Assembly: GCA_022640795.1 (NCBI GenBank)
Contig: JALCCK010000006.1
Coordinates: 1 to 64,000, forward strand
Length of the DNA stretch: 64,000 bases
From: Treponema sp.
GTDB taxonomy: Bacteria; Spirochaetota; Spirochaetia; Treponematales; Treponemataceae
Direction of reading: 5' to 3'
Under the pieces are notes generated by a model that saw nothing but the letters and a program-made list of their open reading frames with translations, did no database searches and was not told where the DNA came from. This document shows, in pieces, positions 50,370-58,582 of this stretch. The translations under genes were made by a program, and so were the position numbers. Positions within the stretch are counted from its first letter, which is position 1. Each line of letters opens with the position of its first letter.

Positions 50370-52441
50370 CGGCAGCGCAACTTATTGTTTTTATAGCTGC
50401 CGGTGTTATGCTGTGTAGTCTTTTATACAAAATTTACCGGATGAAGGAATCACGGCGGACCGTTTTAGCTTTAATGGGAACCTGTGCAATGGTTCTTCTT
50501 GCGGTTTCGTTCACCTGTTTTATTTTTGATCATAATCAGGTGAGGGAATCTTTTCAGCTTCTGTATACTCTTTTACTGGTGCAGTTATTTCTCCGGTTGC
50601 TGCTTTTACTGGCACTCTGTTATTTCATTTTTGAGTATTTTGAGTTCAACAGTTTTTCAACACGGCTGCTGTATGCTTTTATCGCAGTCTGTGTAGCGGT
50701 AACGTGCTGTATTCTTTTATTTATACCTTTAAACAGTTCGAATTTATCGGATTTTGTATTGTGGTGGTATAATTCCGGGCCTGTCAGGGTAAATCTCAAC
50801 AGCAAATTGTGGAGCATCGTCTATCTTGCCTGTACCGGGTTCATGCTTCTGACCGCGATACTTCTTCTGTCCGTAAAAATTGTGAAGGCTCCCGCTTTAT
50901 ACCGGAAAAAATATCTGTATATTTTATGTGATCTTGTCGTGCTGTCCGCCGGTGACCTTCTGTATGTGTATAAGGTTATTCCGCAGCAGTTTTGCTACCA
51001 TAACATTTTTTGGTTTTTACTGCCGGTGCTGCTGTATAATAGCTCCTTCCGGCACAGCAGCGGCGCCGGAAATTCAATGTTCCGGCGCCTGGTTTTTGAC
51101 AGACTTGGAAGTCCGATCCTTTTATTCGACGTAAATGACTATTTAATCGATTTGAATACAGCTGCCGCAGATCTTTTTTCGATCAGTGTGAAACATCCTG
51201 CCGATTATAAACTTGCAGATTTTCTGCGGATACAGGCCGGCGGACAGATACGGAGACGGTCGGCTTCCTGCGTCGAAGAAATCCATCTTCGTACGGAAGA
51301 CGGTAAGCCGAGAACCTACAAACTTGACTATACCTGGCTGAAGGATACTGCCGGTAAATTTCTCGGAACGCTGCTGGTTTTTCAGGATATAACCGAAATG
51401 AAAAAAATGTATGACAACATAGAGCATGTTGCCATGACAGATCAGCTTACGGGCCTTGCAAGCAAGTATATGCTGGACAGAAAAATTACGGAAATAAACC
51501 TGTACCGGAATTATCCGTATTGTGCTGCGGTCTGCAATATTAACGGACTTAAAATTATAAATGACGGATTTGGCAAAACATACGGGAATCTTGCTATAAC
51601 GAAAGTTGCCGAGGTTATCCGGTCGACTTTACGTACCGGCGATTTTGCTGCTTCAGATTTGAGCGATATGGTGCTTCTGATGCCTGACACAACGGTCGAA
51701 AACGCTCATCGTATATTCAGCCGGATTGCGGGTAAACTGGAAAAGGAGCATTCACTTCCATTTGTCGTGAGTATTGAATACGGTGTAGCGGAACGGATTT
51801 CACCTGACACTGATATGCATGAGGCACTTGACAGAGCAAAAGTCGCTATGCTGAGTAAAAAGACGGCAAGCAGTATAGCGGTTCATGAAAATATTCTGCG
51901 GTCACTGCAACTGGCACTTTCGAATACGGAATATGAAGCAGGCGAACATATAAAGCGGCTGCAGCTTTATGCGGAAAAAACCGGAAAAATATTAGGACTT
52001 ACGGAAGACGTACAGCAAAAGCTCATGCTCCTTGCCTCTTTCCATGATATCGGTGAATACTCGATTTCAGACACGATTCTGCTCAGTACGGAGGAACTCC
52101 TGGCAAAGGAACGGGACGAGATACGAATGCATACGATACGGGGCTGTTCGATCGCGAAGTCCGTTCCTTCTCTTGTTCCTGTTGCAGACGCTATTTTGTC
52201 CCATCATGAGTGGTGGAACGGACAGGGATATCCCAACGGTATAAAAGGAGATAAAATTCCCTTTATTGCACGGATTATTAGTGTTGCGGACGCATACGAT
52301 GCTATGACGCATGACCGTCCGTACCGTGCGGCTGTGACGAACGATCAGGCCGTTACGGAAATAAAGAAAGGGTCCGGTACTCAGTTTGATCCCGCAGTCG
52401 TAGAAGCTTTCCTGACTGCAGCAGGGAATGACTGGAAATAA
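50363..52441 (+). CDS. Membrane HD-GYP protein with degenerate GGDEF domain
   Basis: 692 residues. Seven hydrophobic segments (about 5-235) resembling the 7TM histidine-kinase N-terminal sensor, PAS domain (about 240-345, with FQDITEMKKMYD ending), a GGDEF-like domain (about 350-505) in which the active-site motif is replaced by ASDLSDM at about 430-436, and an HD-GYP domain with H561-D562, HTIRGCSIAK, HHEWWNGQGYPNG and ADAYDAMTHDRPYR. The canonical HDxGK reads HDIGE. It probably hydrolyses cyclic di-GMP, with GGDEF serving as a binding or allosteric domain. ATG overlaps the EF-G stop, so translation is coupled. Confidence 0.9.
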   Translation: MVAAAQLIVFIAAGVMLCSLLYKIYRMKESRRTVLALMGTCAMVLLAVSFTCFIFDHNQVRESFQLLYTLLLVQLFLRLLLLLALCYFIFEYFEFNSFSTRLLYAFIAVCVAVTCCILLFIPLNSSNLSDFVLWWYNSGPVRVNLNSKLWSIVYLACTGFMLLTAILLLSVKIVKAPALYRKKYLYILCDLVVLSAGDLLYVYKVIPQQFCYHNIFWFLLPVLLYNSSFRHSSGAGNSMFRRLVFDRLGSPILLFDVNDYLIDLNTAAADLFSISVKHPADYKLADFLRIQAGGQIRRRSASCVEEIHLRTEDGKPRTYKLDYTWLKDTAGKFLGTLLVFQDITEMKKMYDNIEHVAMTDQLTGLASKYMLDRKITEINLYRNYPYCAAVCNINGLKIINDGFGKTYGNLAITKVAEVIRSTLRTGDFAASDLSDMVLLMPDTTVENAHRIFSRIAGKLEKEHSLPFVVSIEYGVAERISPDTDMHEALDRAKVAMLSKKTASSIAVHENILRSLQLALSNTEYEAGEHIKRLQLYAEKTGKILGLTEDVQQKLMLLASFHDIGEYSISDTILLSTEELLAKERDEIRMHTIRGCSIAKSVPSLVPVADAILSHHEWWNGQGYPNGIKGDKIPFIARIISVADAYDAMTHDRPYRAAVTNDQAVTEIKKGSGTQFDPAVVEAFLTAAGNDWK

Positions 52442-52457
52442 AAACGGCGGAATTATA

Positions 52458-52486
52458 TTGACAAGAAATAGTGATTTTGGTACTAT
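52458..52486 (+). promoter_or_regulatory. Promoter of tRNA-Leu
   Basis: TTGACA (52458-52463), 17-base spacer, TACTAT (52481-52486); the tRNA starts 12 bases later. Confidence 0.82.
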
Positions 52487-52497
52487 AGCTTTCACAT

Positions 52498-52581
52498 GCG
52501 GGGATGGTGGAATTGGTAGACACGCCAGCTTGAGGTGCTGGTGGCAGAAATGCTGTGCCTGTTCAAGTCAGGTTCTCCGCA
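52498..52581 (+). tRNA. tRNA-Leu (anticodon GAG)
   Basis: Acceptor GCGGGGA pairs with TCTCCGC; D arm has TGGAATTGGTAGACACG; anticodon stem CCAGC/GCTGG encloses TTGAGGT (anticodon GAG). A long class II variable arm and T arm follow (GGTTC type: CCTG-TTCAAGT-CAGG). Discriminator A; CCA is not encoded. Confidence 0.95.
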
Positions 52582-52616
52582 AAAAAGGACTGTTGCTTTT
52601 GCAGCGGTCCTTTTTT
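52581..52616 (+). terminator. Rho-independent terminator after tRNA-Leu
   Basis: AAAAAAGGAC pairs with GTCCTTTTTT, and an inner stem GTTGC/GCAGC closes a TTTT loop, giving a 16-bp hairpin with a T-run. Confidence 0.88.
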
Positions 52617-52635
52617 GTTTATAACGGAGTTTTTT

Positions 52636-53400
52636 ATGATTGCTGTATATGTAAATTGTTTTGCAGTGCTTTTCGGGGCCCTTCTCGGGATCGTGTTTTC
52701 AGATAAAATCACCGATAAATTTTCAGCAGTCATCAGAACCGCGGCAGGGCTGGTCGTTATAGTAATAGGGCTGCAATCTGCATCCAGGTATCAGAATGTT
52801 ATTTATCTGACACTGGCTTTGATTCTGGGAGGACTTCTGGGATCGTGGTGGAACCTTGACGGACTTATTCTTCGTTTTGGAACTTTTCTCGAACGGGTCG
52901 TCGGGATCATAAAGAAAAAATCCGTATCGAAAGAGCTTAAAGCCGAAGGCTGTCATGAAAAAAAACGTAACTCCGAATGGAATTTTTCTTACGCGTTTTT
53001 GAACAGTTCCCTGCTTTTCTGCGTCGGGACAATGTCGATTCTCGGCTCAATTCAGGCAGGAATAAATAAGGATTATACGATCATTTTTACAAAATCGGTT
53101 CTCGATGGTTTTATGGCGGTAAGCTTCGCAGCTGCGATGGGACCGGGCACGTTCTTTTCTGCCATTATAATATTCGTCTACCAGGGTCTTCTTACTTTAC
53201 TGGCTGCTCTGGTAAAACCGTTTATAACAGATCAGCTGCTTCGTGAGATTTCTGCCAGCGGAGGGGTTCTTATCATGATGATCGGAATAAATCTGCTTGG
53301 ATTGAAAAAAATAAAGACGGCGAATTTCCTTCCCTCTCTGGTACTCACCGTTCTGTTTGTTCTTGGCGGACAGTATGTCAGAAATTTGTTTTTTGTCTAA
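52636..53400 (+). CDS. DUF554 (YdfK-like) membrane protein
   Basis: 254-residue inner-membrane protein with about seven hydrophobic segments. The start MIAVYVNCFAVLFGALLGIVFSDKI and the later FCVGTMSILGSIQAGINKDYTIIFTKSVLDGFMAVSFA are signatures of DUF554, a family possibly involved in small-molecule transport but without known function. A longer in-frame reading overlaps the tRNA-Leu terminator and is rejected; CGGAG lies correctly before the chosen ATG. Alone, between tRNA-Leu and the MsmK-type ATPase. Confidence 0.9.
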   Translation: MIAVYVNCFAVLFGALLGIVFSDKITDKFSAVIRTAAGLVVIVIGLQSASRYQNVIYLTLALILGGLLGSWWNLDGLILRFGTFLERVVGIIKKKSVSKELKAEGCHEKKRNSEWNFSYAFLNSSLLFCVGTMSILGSIQAGINKDYTIIFTKSVLDGFMAVSFAAAMGPGTFFSAIIIFVYQGLLTLLAALVKPFITDQLLREISASGGVLIMMIGINLLGLKKIKTANFLPSLVLTVLFVLGGQYVRNLFFV

Positions 53401-53427
53401 GTTTCTGCATTTTCTTTAATCTTTTGT

Positions 53428-53456
53428 TTGACTACTCAAAGGATACCATGTACAAT
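53428..53456 (+). promoter_or_regulatory. Promoter of the MsmK-type ATPase gene
   Basis: TTGACT (53428-53433), 17-base spacer, TACAAT (53451-53456). Leader of about 28 bases with GGGGAGG. Confidence 0.75.
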
Positions 53457-53490
53457 AACTACAATAATATAACCCCAGGGGAGGCCATAT

Positions 53491-54612
53491 ATGGCTAAAG
53501 TAGAACTGAAGGGCATTGGTAAAGTTTACGAGGGTACTACCCGCGCAGTTACGAATGCCAATATTACTATTGATGACAAGGAATTCTGCGTATTCGTAGG
53601 TCCTTCTGGATGCGGTAAGTCAACGACACTCCGCATGATTGCCGGTCTTGAAGATATTACCGAAGGAAAGCTGTATATCGACGGTAAAGAAATGAATGAT
53701 GTTCCGCCGAAAGATCGTGATATCGCAATGGTATTCCAGAATTATGCGTTGTATCCTCATATGACGGTGTATGATAACATGGCTTTCGGGCTTAAAATCC
53801 GCAAAATGGATAAAGCTGAAATTGACCGCCGTGTGCAGAAAGCTGCAGAACAGCTTGATCTGACACAGTATCTGAACCGCAAGCCGAAAGCTCTTTCCGG
53901 CGGTCAGCGGCAGCGTGTAGCTGTCGGACGTGCTATTGTACGTAATCCGAAGGTATTCCTCTTTGATGAGCCGCTCTCCAATCTTGATGCAAAACTTCGT
54001 GTTACAATGCGGAGCGAGATTGCAGCGCTGCATAACCGCCTGCAGGCTACGATGATTTATGTTACTCATGATCAGATCGAAGCTATGACGCTCGGTACAA
54101 AGATTGTTGTTATGAAGGATGGTATTATCCAGCAGATCGGAGCCCCTCTGTATCTGTACAATAATCCGATTAACAAATTCGTCGCGGGATTCATAGGCAC
54201 ACCGCCAATGAATTTTCTGACGGTAAAAGTTCTTGAAAAGAACGGAAGAGTTATTTGCGACGAAGGCTCCTTTGAAGTTATTCCGACGGAAGAGCAGCAG
54301 AAATTCCTTAAAGAATATGTCGGCAAGGAAGTTTCATTCGGTATTCGTCCTGAAGACCTTACACATACGCCGGATGCTTCAGCGGAAGGAACCATGCAGA
54401 TGAAAATCGTCAATCAGGAACCGCTTGGTGCCCAGACGAATCTGTTCCTCATAACGAATAAGGGACAGAGTCTTACTGCACGTACGTCACCGGAAACGCA
54501 GGTTCATCTGGGAGATACGATAAATCTTGTTGCTGATATGACCAGAGCAAAATTCTTTGACAAGACGGAAAGTGAGAACAATATCTGCGACGATATAAAG
54601 AAAGAGTGGTAA
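53491..54612 (+). CDS. msmK: MsmK/UgpC-type sugar ABC transporter ATPase
   Basis: 373-residue ABC ATPase of the carbohydrate CUT1 class. Walker [14 protein letters not shown] at about 36-48, Q-loop [13 protein letters not shown], signature LSGGQRQR, Walker [13 protein letters not shown], switch [14 protein letters not shown], and a C-terminal OB-type regulatory domain (about 240-373; GIRPEDL). No permease or binding protein is adjacent and it has its own promoter and terminator. Solitary MsmK/MsmX ATPases energise several sugar importers; that role is inferred here. Confidence 0.95.
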   Translation: MAKVELKGIGKVYEGTTRAVTNANITIDDKEFCVFVGPSGCGKSTTLRMIAGLEDITEGKLYIDGKEMNDVPPKDRDIAMVFQNYALYPHMTVYDNMAFGLKIRKMDKAEIDRRVQKAAEQLDLTQYLNRKPKALSGGQRQRVAVGRAIVRNPKVFLFDEPLSNLDAKLRVTMRSEIAALHNRLQATMIYVTHDQIEAMTLGTKIVVMKDGIIQQIGAPLYLYNNPINKFVAGFIGTPPMNFLTVKVLEKNGRVICDEGSFEVIPTEEQQKFLKEYVGKEVSFGIRPEDLTHTPDASAEGTMQMKIVNQEPLGAQTNLFLITNKGQSLTARTSPETQVHLGDTINLVADMTRAKFFDKTESENNICDDIKKEW

Positions 54613-54651
54613 GCATCGTTACCGGTTGTACTATCTGATTATCGTAAACAG

Positions 54652-54680
54652 GCTGCCGTGAAATACCGGCAGCTTTTTTT
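54652..54680 (+). terminator. Terminator after the MsmK-type gene
   Basis: GCTGCCG and CGGCAGC pair around 8 bases and are followed by seven T. Confidence 0.9.
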
Positions 54681-54759
54681 ATTCTGATTTTGGTTGAAAG
54701 TACCGGACCACAGGCTTGCACGACGTACTGTTTTTAAAGTACACTGTACACGGTGAACA

Positions 54760-54788
54760 TTGACCCTGTCAGGGCAGTGATTTACTGT
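54760..54788 (+). promoter_or_regulatory. Promoter of the panB operon with palindrome in the spacer
   Basis: TTGACC (54760-54765), 17-base spacer, TACTGT (54783-54788). CCCTGTCAGGG (54764-54774) is an 11-base palindrome overlapping the -35 box end and spacer, a possible operator. The leader is about 73 bases and contains ACCGG/CCGGT, a small hairpin. Confidence 0.6.
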
Positions 54789-54867
54789 TCTTAATTGAAA
54801 CATTACCGGTTATTTCCGGTCGGCGATTATGCCGTACAAACAGACTTGATCCCTGAGGACAGGTACT

Positions 54868-55662
54868 ATGAGACTTTCTCCTTCCGATTTTTCCGTACGG
54901 AAAAAAAACAATCAGAAAATTACGATGGTGACATGTTACGATTATACGTTTGCATGTCTGATTAACGACTCCGGCGTGGATTGTGTGTTAGTCGGTGACA
55001 GCTGCGCAGATGTTGTGTATGGTGCAGAAACGACTATTTCTGCGACCGTTTCAATGATGGCAGCTCACACGCGTGCTGTGCACCGCGGGCTTCCCGATAA
55101 ATTTCTTATCGGCGATATGCCGTTTCTCAGCTGCCGGCAGGGCAGAAATTACGGAGTCCGTGCTGCAGGCAGGCTTATTGCAGCTGGTGCCGACGCCGTT
55201 AAAATAGAGGGCGCCGATGGTACCACTGATTTTATCGCCTGTCTTGTGCAGTCAGGTATTCCCGTTATGGGGCATCTCGGCTTGACACCGCAATTTTATC
55301 ATGCATTCGGCGGTTACAAAATACAGGGACGGAGTGATGATGCTGCTGCAAAACTGACAGCTGATGCAAAAAATCTTCAGCAGGCAGGGTGTTTTGCTGT
55401 TGTTGCAGAATGTGTACCTGCTGAAACGGCGCAGTCAATGGCTGCAGCAATCGATATACCGCTTATCGGCATCGGTGCAGGAGCAGCGGTTGATGGTCAG
55501 GTTCTTGTTTTGCATGATCTTTTGGGACTGACTGCATTCAGACCTAAATTTGTCCGTCACTATCTCGACGGGGCAGAACTTGTAAAAAAGGCCGTGAACG
55601 CATATTGCGCGGATACAGAGAACGGTATGTTCCCTGCAGCGGAGGAGTCATTCACCCGATGA
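54868..55662 (+). CDS. panB: 3-methyl-2-oxobutanoate hydroxymethyltransferase
   Basis: 264-residue enzyme of pantothenate synthesis: adds a hydroxymethyl group from methylene-tetrahydrofolate to alpha-ketoisovalerate. Signatures: ITMVTCYDYTFACLINDSGVDCVLVGDS, the MVYGA-like VVYGAETTISATV, DAVKIEG, GHLGLTPQ, and IGIGAGAAVDGQVLVLHDLLGL. GAGG precedes the ATG. First gene of panB-panC-coaBC-coaX; the stop overlaps the panC start (ATGA). No panE or panD is nearby. Confidence 0.96.
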   Translation: MRLSPSDFSVRKKNNQKITMVTCYDYTFACLINDSGVDCVLVGDSCADVVYGAETTISATVSMMAAHTRAVHRGLPDKFLIGDMPFLSCRQGRNYGVRAAGRLIAAGADAVKIEGADGTTDFIACLVQSGIPVMGHLGLTPQFYHAFGGYKIQGRSDDAAAKLTADAKNLQQAGCFAVVAECVPAETAQSMAAAIDIPLIGIGAGAAVDGQVLVLHDLLGLTAFRPKFVRHYLDGAELVKKAVNAYCADTENGMFPAAEESFTR

Positions 55663-56429
55663 ACACGATTCATACGCTGCCGGAATGGCGCAAAGTTGAA
55701 AAAAAACTTCTTTGCACCGGATCGGGAACCTCGATCGGCCTTGTTCCGACAATGGGTGCGCTGCATCAGGGACATGTATCTCTTATAAAACGCAGCATTC
55801 GGGAAAATGACAAAACAATTGTCAGTATTTTTCTGAATCCGGTTCAGTTTACGGACTCTCATGATTATGATGCCTATCCGCGACAGACGGAAGCTGACTG
55901 CAGGCTGCTTGCCGATACAGGCGTTGATTATGTGTTTCTGCCAGAATACCGTGACCTGTATCCCGATGATTACCGGTATCAGCTGACCGAACATGATTTC
56001 AGCAGTCTTTTGTGCGGTGCGTCGCGACCCGGACATTTCGACGGGGTGCTGACTGTTGTTATGAAACTGCTGCAGATTTTTCGCCCTGATCGTGCCTATT
56101 TCGGTGAAAAAGATTTTCAGCAATACCGGCTTATTGACGGTATGGCGAAGGCCTTTTTTCTTTCGACAGAAATAGTCCCGTGTCCGGTTGTCAGAGAACC
56201 GTCAGGTCTTGCCTTCAGTTCCCGTAACAGCAGACTGTCCGCTGAAGGGCGTACAAAAGCAGCTTTGTTTTACCGTGCGCTTTCGTCCGGAGAAGAACCT
56301 GAAATGATACGCAAGCGACTGGAAAAAGAAGGTTTTCGTATAGATTATATTACTGAAATGGAAGGACGGCTGTATGGAGCTGTCTTTCTTGAAGAAGTGA
56401 GGCTTATCGATAATGTCAAACGTTCCTGA
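55659..56429 (+). CDS. panC: Pantothenate synthetase
   Basis: 256-residue ATP-dependent ligase joining pantoate and beta-alanine. Motifs: VPTMGALHQGHVSLIKRS (HIGH-like), FLNPVQFTDSHDYDAYPR, GASRPGHFDGVLTVVMKL, YFGEKDFQQ and PSGLAFSSRNSRLSAEGR. At 256 residues it is slightly shorter than the usual 280. The ATG overlaps the panB stop; a longer upstream form inside panB is rejected. The 3' end overlaps coaBC by 17 bases. Confidence 0.96.
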   Translation: MNTIHTLPEWRKVEKKLLCTGSGTSIGLVPTMGALHQGHVSLIKRSIRENDKTIVSIFLNPVQFTDSHDYDAYPRQTEADCRLLADTGVDYVFLPEYRDLYPDDYRYQLTEHDFSSLLCGASRPGHFDGVLTVVMKLLQIFRPDRAYFGEKDFQQYRLIDGMAKAFFLSTEIVPCPVVREPSGLAFSSRNSRLSAEGRTKAALFYRALSSGEEPEMIRKRLEKEGFRIDYITEMEGRLYGAVFLEEVRLIDNVKRS

Positions 56430-57741
56430 AATAAAAGAAAAGCAGATTCGTGTTCTTCTTCATGTAAGCGGCTCTATTGCGTGCTACAAGTCGTGTGAAC
56501 TTGCGCGGCTGCTGATAAAAAAAGGATTTGAAGTACAGGTAACGGCTTCTGCCGGGGCACTCCGTTTTCTGCAGCCGGCCGTATTTGAAGGACTGACGCA
56601 CCGGCCGCTTCTGACCGATATTTTTGGCGGAAGGCCGGATTTTATACCGCATCTGACACTGGCGCAGCGCTGGGCTGATGTTATTATTGCTTATCCGGCT
56701 TCGGCCCACTGTATTAATCAGCTTGCAGCAGGAAACTGCGATGATTTATTTGGTGCCGTATGTCTTGCGAATAATTACCGGCATCCGCTTCTGATTGCAC
56801 CTGCCATGAACAGTGAAATGTTTCTGCATCCGTCTGTACGGCAATCGCTTGAAAAACTTGCTCAATGGGGAACAATTATACTTCCGACAGAATCCGGACA
56901 GCTGGCCTGCGGAACAACCGGACCGGGAAAACTGATTGCACCCGAATGTGCAGCGGAATTTATTGATAAGGCCGTTTCGCAATCCGGCGTATCTTTATGT
57001 ACGAAAAATACCATGATGAAAAATTTCCGTATTCTGATAACCGGCGGAGGGAGCCGGGAACCCATTGACGGTGTCCGCTGTATAACGAACATCTCTACGG
57101 GGAGAACGGCTTCGTTTCTTGTGGACCGTTTTATTTCCATGGGAGCTACGGTAACATATCTGAAGGCTCAGCAGTCGGTACTGCCGGCATCTGCACGAAT
57201 CCGGGATCGAGCCGGCTTTCGTTCGGTAACTTATCGGACTGCCGGTGACCTTTCGGATCTCATGCAGCATGAACTGACTGAATATCGATACGACGCGGTT
57301 ATTCATGCTGCTGCGGTCAGTGATTTTCGCCCCGTATTTGTCACCGTAAACGGCAGTGTCTTTCCTGCCGGTAGTGCATTTGGTAAAATTCCATCGGACT
57401 CAAATCTGTCTGTTACGTACGAACCGGTACCTAAGATAGCTGATAAAATAAAACTGTGGTCTCAGTCGGGGAATCCTTCCGGAAAAACTATAGTCGTCTG
57501 TTTTAAACTGACCGACGGAGCTGACCGTACGAACCGGGTAAAAGCCTCTTTGAAACTTTTCAAACGGAATGCTGCTGATTATGTTGTTTCCAATGAGCTG
57601 TCCGAAATATCTTTCAACACCCATCCGTTTGAATTATTCGGGCGGGGAACTTCGGAAAATGAAAAGATCACGTCTGTCTGTACGGGAAAAACACTTTCAG
57701 ATCTGACGAATGCACTTGTATCTGTTTTACAGGAGGAATAA
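56413..57741 (+). CDS. coaBC: Bifunctional CoaBC (phosphopantothenoylcysteine synthetase/decarboxylase)
   Basis: 442 residues. The N-terminal CoaC flavoprotein half (about 1-190) shows HVSGSIACYKSCELARLL, the ASAHCINQLAAGNCDDL segment and APAMNSEM (PxMNxxM motif). The C-terminal CoaB half starts at about 210: ILITGGGSREPIDGVRCITNISTGRTASFLVDRFISMGATVTYL, with AAVSDFRP and a KTIVVCFKLT segment. It converts phosphopantothenate to phosphopantetheine. It is somewhat longer than E. coli Dfp (406). Starts inside panC and shares its stop with the coaX ATG (TAATG). Confidence 0.95.
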   Translation: MSNVPEIKEKQIRVLLHVSGSIACYKSCELARLLIKKGFEVQVTASAGALRFLQPAVFEGLTHRPLLTDIFGGRPDFIPHLTLAQRWADVIIAYPASAHCINQLAAGNCDDLFGAVCLANNYRHPLLIAPAMNSEMFLHPSVRQSLEKLAQWGTIILPTESGQLACGTTGPGKLIAPECAAEFIDKAVSQSGVSLCTKNTMMKNFRILITGGGSREPIDGVRCITNISTGRTASFLVDRFISMGATVTYLKAQQSVLPASARIRDRAGFRSVTYRTAGDLSDLMQHELTEYRYDAVIHAAAVSDFRPVFVTVNGSVFPAGSAFGKIPSDSNLSVTYEPVPKIADKIKLWSQSGNPSGKTIVVCFKLTDGADRTNRVKASLKLFKRNAADYVVSNELSEISFNTHPFELFGRGTSENEKITSVCTGKTLSDLTNALVSVLQEE

Positions 57742-58511
57742 TGATACTTACGTTTGATATTGGAAACACACAGATAAGCGGAGGAGTTTTTAACGGACAG
57801 AATATGGTTCTTCAGTTCAGGTACGGAACGAGTGCAGGAGCGAGCAGTGATGAACTCGGTGTTTTCCTTAGAAGCGTACTGCGGGAGAATCAGCTGGATC
57901 CAAAACAGATAAAAAATATTGCCTACTGTAGTGTCGTTCCGTCCATGAATTATCCGGCACTTGGTGCCTGTATAAAATACTTCGATGTCGAACCGCTCGT
58001 CATTCGTGCGGGCATAAAAACGGGACTGAAACTCCGGTATAGTAATCCGAAGGAAATAGGTGCAGATCGTATTGCAGCCGCAATCGGTGCGGTAACACTG
58101 GTTCCCGGTATCGATTGTATTATCGTCGATATGGGGACTGCGACGACAATCGATGTTATTACACGGCAGAATGAATATCGCGGCGGAGCTATTCTTCCGG
58201 GAGTAAACATGTCGATGCATGTGCTTGCCTCCGGCACGGCGCAACTCCCGGTCGTTGAAATCGTCGGGCCGGAAAAAGTCTGCGGTACTACGACGGTCGG
58301 TGCCATACAGTCGGGATTGTATTACGGAACGATAGGAGCAGTTCGCGAACTTATTACCCGGTTTACGACCGAATCATTCGGCGGCAGAAAACCGTATGTT
58401 ATAGGAACAGGCGGTTTTTCCCATCTGTTTGAAAAAGTCGGATTATTCGACCGGCTTGTTCCCAATCTTGTACTTAGCGGCCTGCGGATAGCTTTGGAGC
58501 TGAATACGTAA
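57741..58511 (+). CDS. coaX: Type III pantothenate kinase
   Basis: 256 residues. DIGNTQISGGVF is the ATP-binding start, then SVVPSMN, GADRIAAAIGAV and the VDMGTATTIDVI motif with catalytic Asp; GGAILPGVNMS and TTVGAIQSGLYYG complete the CoaX pattern. It phosphorylates pantothenate, usually with high monovalent cation need and resistance to CoA feedback. It lies in an operon that also makes the substrate and uses the product. GGAGG precedes the ATG. Confidence 0.95.
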   Translation: MILTFDIGNTQISGGVFNGQNMVLQFRYGTSAGASSDELGVFLRSVLRENQLDPKQIKNIAYCSVVPSMNYPALGACIKYFDVEPLVIRAGIKTGLKLRYSNPKEIGADRIAAAIGAVTLVPGIDCIIVDMGTATTIDVITRQNEYRGGAILPGVNMSMHVLASGTAQLPVVEIVGPEKVCGTTTVGAIQSGLYYGTIGAVRELITRFTTESFGGRKPYVIGTGGFSHLFEKVGLFDRLVPNLVLSGLRIALELNT

Positions 58512-58528
58512 TTTTACCGGTACCTTTT

Positions 58529-58546
58529 AACCGGATCGGTTTTTGA
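58529..58546 (+). terminator. Possible terminator after coaX
   Basis: AACCG and CGGTT pair around GAT, followed by TTT. Short stem, so only moderate support; it overlaps the promoter region of the next gene. Confidence 0.4.
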
Positions 58547-58547
58547 A

Positions 58548-58576
58548 TTTACTAAACTGCTGTTTTCCTTTATAGT
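58548..58576 (+). promoter_or_regulatory. Promoter of the RNB gene, predicts leaderless mRNA
   Basis: TTTACT (58548-58553), 17-base spacer, TATAGT (58571-58576), then six bases to the ATG. No Shine-Dalgarno is seen. Confidence 0.55.
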
Positions 58577-58582
58577 GTCGGT

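Noticed and set aside
52555-52635. Longer N-terminus for the DUF554 protein
   Set aside because: It would start inside tRNA-Leu and cross its terminator; CGGAG and the family N-terminus support the later ATG.
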